Below, piece after piece: positions 6,421-7,621 of a DNA stretch of 7,621 bases. Source of the stretch: an uncultured Blautia sp. Lineage in GTDB: Bacteria; Bacillota; Clostridia; Lachnospirales; Lachnospiraceae. Location: assembly GCA_900539145.1 (NCBI GenBank), contig UQAX01000068.1, forward strand, positions 1 through 7,621, written 5' to 3'. Position 1 is the first letter of the stretch. Each line of letters begins with the position of its first letter. The translations under genes were made by a program, and so were the position numbers. Below the pieces are notes generated by a model, which saw only the letters and a program-made list of their open reading frames with translations, ran no database searches and was not told where the DNA came from.

Positions 6421-7170
6421 GTGAAAAAATCATTACTGCCGGCATTAAGTTTGCTGATGATAAGTTCTTTGCTGGGAGGTTGTATACCTGCAAAAACAGA
6501 AGAAACAATTCAGAGTGATAAGAATACAGTTGAAGAAGAAAAATTAAACGAGGAAGTGTTACAGGGGAAGTCTGTGGAACATGAAACAGAAAACGAGCCT
6601 GCTACCAATTCTATGGAACAAAATGATGAAGAAAGTCATGCGGAAAACAAAGGGGAAGAAGATGTTGTTAGACAGGAGAAAATAGTAGAAGGCTATGTTT
6701 TAGAGGCAGAAGGAAATACAATTACTGTGGATTTAGAAAATCCGGAGGGGAGAAATTATCCAGAAGAAGGTCTTGACTGTGGAGTAGAATTTGATATTGC
6801 AAATGCAGAAAAAGAGGTTATTCCGACTTCAGGTTATTCAGAAAACAGGGAATGTAAAATTAAAACAGGGGTAACGGTTTCGATTACTTATTATGAGGAA
6901 AATGGGAAAAATATTGTAACAAAAATTTCTACTGATAATGATGAGAAAGAAATGATTGTATATATTTCTTCCGGAGAAATAGAGGAAATTACAGAAGAAG
7001 CAATAAAAGTCCATGTTCGTGAAGGAGATTATAGCGGAGAAAGCTTAGTATTTGATACATCGGAGACTTCAATACCGGAGGAAGCAAGTGTGAATTCTAC
7101 GGTAACGGTTACATATTATTTAAAAGAAAATACATATTATGCACTTTCTTTTATTTGCAGTGATTTGTAG
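6421..7170 (+). CDS. Secreted lipoprotein of unknown function with two related beta domains
   Basis: Begins at GTG 6421 and encodes 249 aa. Residues 1-20 are a lipoprotein signal peptide (KKS, hydrophobic core, then LLGGC), with the lipidated Cys at 21, so the protein should be anchored to the outer face of the membrane. Residues 22-85 form a Glu/Asn/Lys-rich acidic linker with no predicted fold. The rest looks like two related beta-rich domains. The first (about 88-180) has EGYVLEAEGNTITVDL, then VEFDI, then VTVSITYY. The second (about 184-249) has SGEIEEITEEAIKVHV, then LVFDT, then VTVTYY. This pattern resembles the small beta-barrel modules of DUF5666-like proteins, but I do not recognise the family. 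No enzyme motif is visible. It follows glgP after a hairpin and has no clear promoter, so it may depend on readthrough. Its codons look less biased than those of ileS and glgP, which suggests lower expression. Confidence 0.85.
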   Translation: MKKSLLPALSLLMISSLLGGCIPAKTEETIQSDKNTVEEEKLNEEVLQGKSVEHETENEPATNSMEQNDEESHAENKGEEDVVRQEKIVEGYVLEAEGNTITVDLENPEGRNYPEEGLDCGVEFDIANAEKEVIPTSGYSENRECKIKTGVTVSITYYEENGKNIVTKISTDNDEKEMIVYISSGEIEEITEEAIKVHVREGDYSGESLVFDTSETSIPEEASVNSTVTVTYYLKENTYYALSFICSDL

Positions 7171-7224
7171 AGTTTTACAGAAATGTCAGATTTATTTAGA
7201 TAGAAAAATTTTTTGGGGATATTC

Positions 7225-7253
7225 TTTACAAACAAAAAAAGATGGAATATAAT
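7225..7253 (+). promoter_or_regulatory. Promoter of the rightward antisense RNA
   Basis: TTTACA (7225-7230) and a perfect TATAAT (7248-7253) are separated by exactly 17 bases. The start should be near 7260. No good ORF or RBS follows, only a structured RNA ending in the hairpin at 7303-7352. This makes it a promoter for a small RNA rather than for a gene. Confidence 0.8.
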
Positions 7254-7259
7254 AAGGAT

Positions 7260-7355
7260 AAAGGAACAACCGCCTATGAAGTGGTTGACCAGTATACAGA
7301 AACGTAGAAACGCCACCTGAACTCGCCAAAGTTGTAGGGTGGTTTTTCTACGCTT
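7260..7355 (+). ncRNA. Antitoxin RNA (RatA-like arrangement)
   Basis: A predicted RNA of about 95 nt from the promoter at 7225-7253. Its 5' half folds into a 7-bp hairpin (7267-7273 with 7281-7287). Its 3' half is the terminator hairpin at 7303-7352 with five T at 7343-7347. It converges on the leftward toxin mRNA that starts near 7515, and the two should overlap over at least the 50-nt hairpin, giving perfect antisense pairing at their 3' ends. That is the txpA/ratA-type layout, in which the antisense RNA blocks or destabilises the toxin mRNA. No protein is encoded. The role is inferred from layout. Confidence 0.7.
7303..7352. terminator. Shared bidirectional terminator of toxin mRNA and antisense RNA
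   Basis: CGTAGAAA (7303-7310) pairs with TTTCTACG (7345-7352), and CCACC (7313-7317) with GGTGG (7338-7342), around a 2x2 internal loop and a 20-base loop. On the plus strand a run of five T sits in the 3' arm, followed by CTTT. On the minus strand the exit is GTTTCTACGTTTCTG, also U-rich. Either transcript can end here, which makes their 3' ends complementary. Confidence 0.75.
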
Positions 7356-7362
7356 TAAATCA

Positions 7363-7449
7363 TTAGTGACATATCAAATAGATGAATGTCAGTAGTGATA
7401 AAATGAACATTCCGAAAGCCATCATATCTTTGAAATCAAAATGTTTCAT
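7363..7449 (-). CDS. Holin-like type I toxin peptide
   Basis: The minus strand from ATG 7449 encodes 28 aa: MKHFDFKDMMAFGMF, ILSLLTFIYLICH, then TAA. It has a short polar N-terminus and one membrane helix. The pattern of an aromatic/acidic start, then MMAFGMFI, then LLTFI fits the 'putative holin-like toxin' peptides of Firmicutes, relatives of the TxpA/BsrG group, which damage the membrane or cell envelope when over-made. The SD GGGGGTGG (complement of 7455-7462) lies five bases before ATG. A promoter lies at 7522-7550, giving a leader of about 66 nt, and an antisense RNA converges from 7260. The ORF is intact, unlike the small peptide at the left end. Family membership was judged by eye; the toxicity is inferred. 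Confidence 0.8.
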   Translation of the reverse strand: MKHFDFKDMMAFGMFILSLLTFIYLICH

Positions 7450-7454
7450 TAGCA

Positions 7455-7462
7455 CCACCCCC
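7455..7462 (-). promoter_or_regulatory. Strong toxin SD that can pair with the mRNA 3' end
   Basis: The toxin SD reads GGGGGTGGT on the minus strand. Its GGGTGGT is complementary to ACCACCC at the 5' arm of the terminator hairpin in the same mRNA (complement of 7337-7343). This gives a possible 7-bp long-range pairing that would hide the SD, a device known in other type I toxin mRNAs. It would compete with the terminator stem. Confidence 0.4.
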
Positions 7463-7521
7463 ATTCTATGTATTATAAAATGAAGGTCAGCCACCCTATA
7501 AAACGATTGTTCCTAGAAATT

Positions 7522-7550
7522 ATTGTATCAGTTTTTATAGTATTTTACAA
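7522..7550 (-). promoter_or_regulatory. Leftward promoter of the holin-like toxin
   Basis: -10 TACAAT (complement of 7522-7527) and -35 TTGTAA (complement of 7545-7550) are 17 bases apart, each close to consensus. The start is predicted near 7515. The remaining bases to 7621 are AT-rich, and I see no gene or RNA in them. Confidence 0.65.
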
Positions 7551-7621
7551 TTAGATTTCTGAAGAAGTTTGTGTCAAGTAATCGTTGGCAACTTACCCAC
7601 TTCATTTTTTCCTTATGATTT

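Noticed and set aside
1..7621. CRISPR array, insertion sequence, tRNA or rRNA gene
   Set aside because: No regular spaced repeats, transposase frame with terminal repeats, tRNA cloverleaf or rRNA-like sequence was seen on either strand.

Overview
The window looks like chromosome from a low-GC Firmicute, most likely a gut Lachnospiraceae of the Blautia/Ruminococcus kind. The reasons are an AT-rich sequence with strong G-rich Shine-Dalgarno sites, a T-box leader, a clostridial type-2 isoleucyl-tRNA synthetase, a GT35 glycogen phosphorylase, and two very small membrane-peptide loci of the type I toxin-antitoxin sort that are common in this family. The genus is an inference.

Layout. Bases 1-281 hold a tiny leftward gene for a 22-residue hydrophobic peptide (139-207). 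It has its own promoter (253-281) and an SD made of six G that can pair with six C just upstream. A strong hairpin at 51-74 probably ends a rightward RNA that enters from beyond base 1. Bases 336-620 hold the promoter and T-box leader of ileS, ending in a clear intrinsic terminator. ileS (682-3825) encodes a 1047-aa isoleucyl-tRNA synthetase. Only 21 nt later glgP (3847-6309) encodes an 820-aa glycogen/maltodextrin phosphorylase. After a 57-nt hairpin (6332-6388) comes a 249-aa lipoprotein gene starting at GTG 6421 (6421-7170), with an acidic linker and two apparently related C-terminal beta domains. Bases 7171-7621 hold a second small-toxin locus: a 28-aa holin-like membrane peptide on the minus strand (7363-7449), its promoter (7522-7550), and a converging rightward antisense RNA with a near-consensus promoter (7225-7253). 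The two transcripts share a hairpin at 7303-7352.

How it works together. The T-box should let ileS be transcribed only when uncharged tRNA-Ile accumulates. No terminator is visible between ileS and glgP, so glycogen breakdown may be tied to isoleucine starvation. The lipoprotein gene lies behind a probable partial terminator and may be expressed at a lower level from the same transcript. The two toxin loci flank this block, and both read leftward.

Most notable points: the ileS-glgP T-box arrangement; the complete type I toxin-antitoxin layout at the right end; and the left-end peptide, which is cut by an amber codon exactly where relatives, as I recall them, carry Trp.
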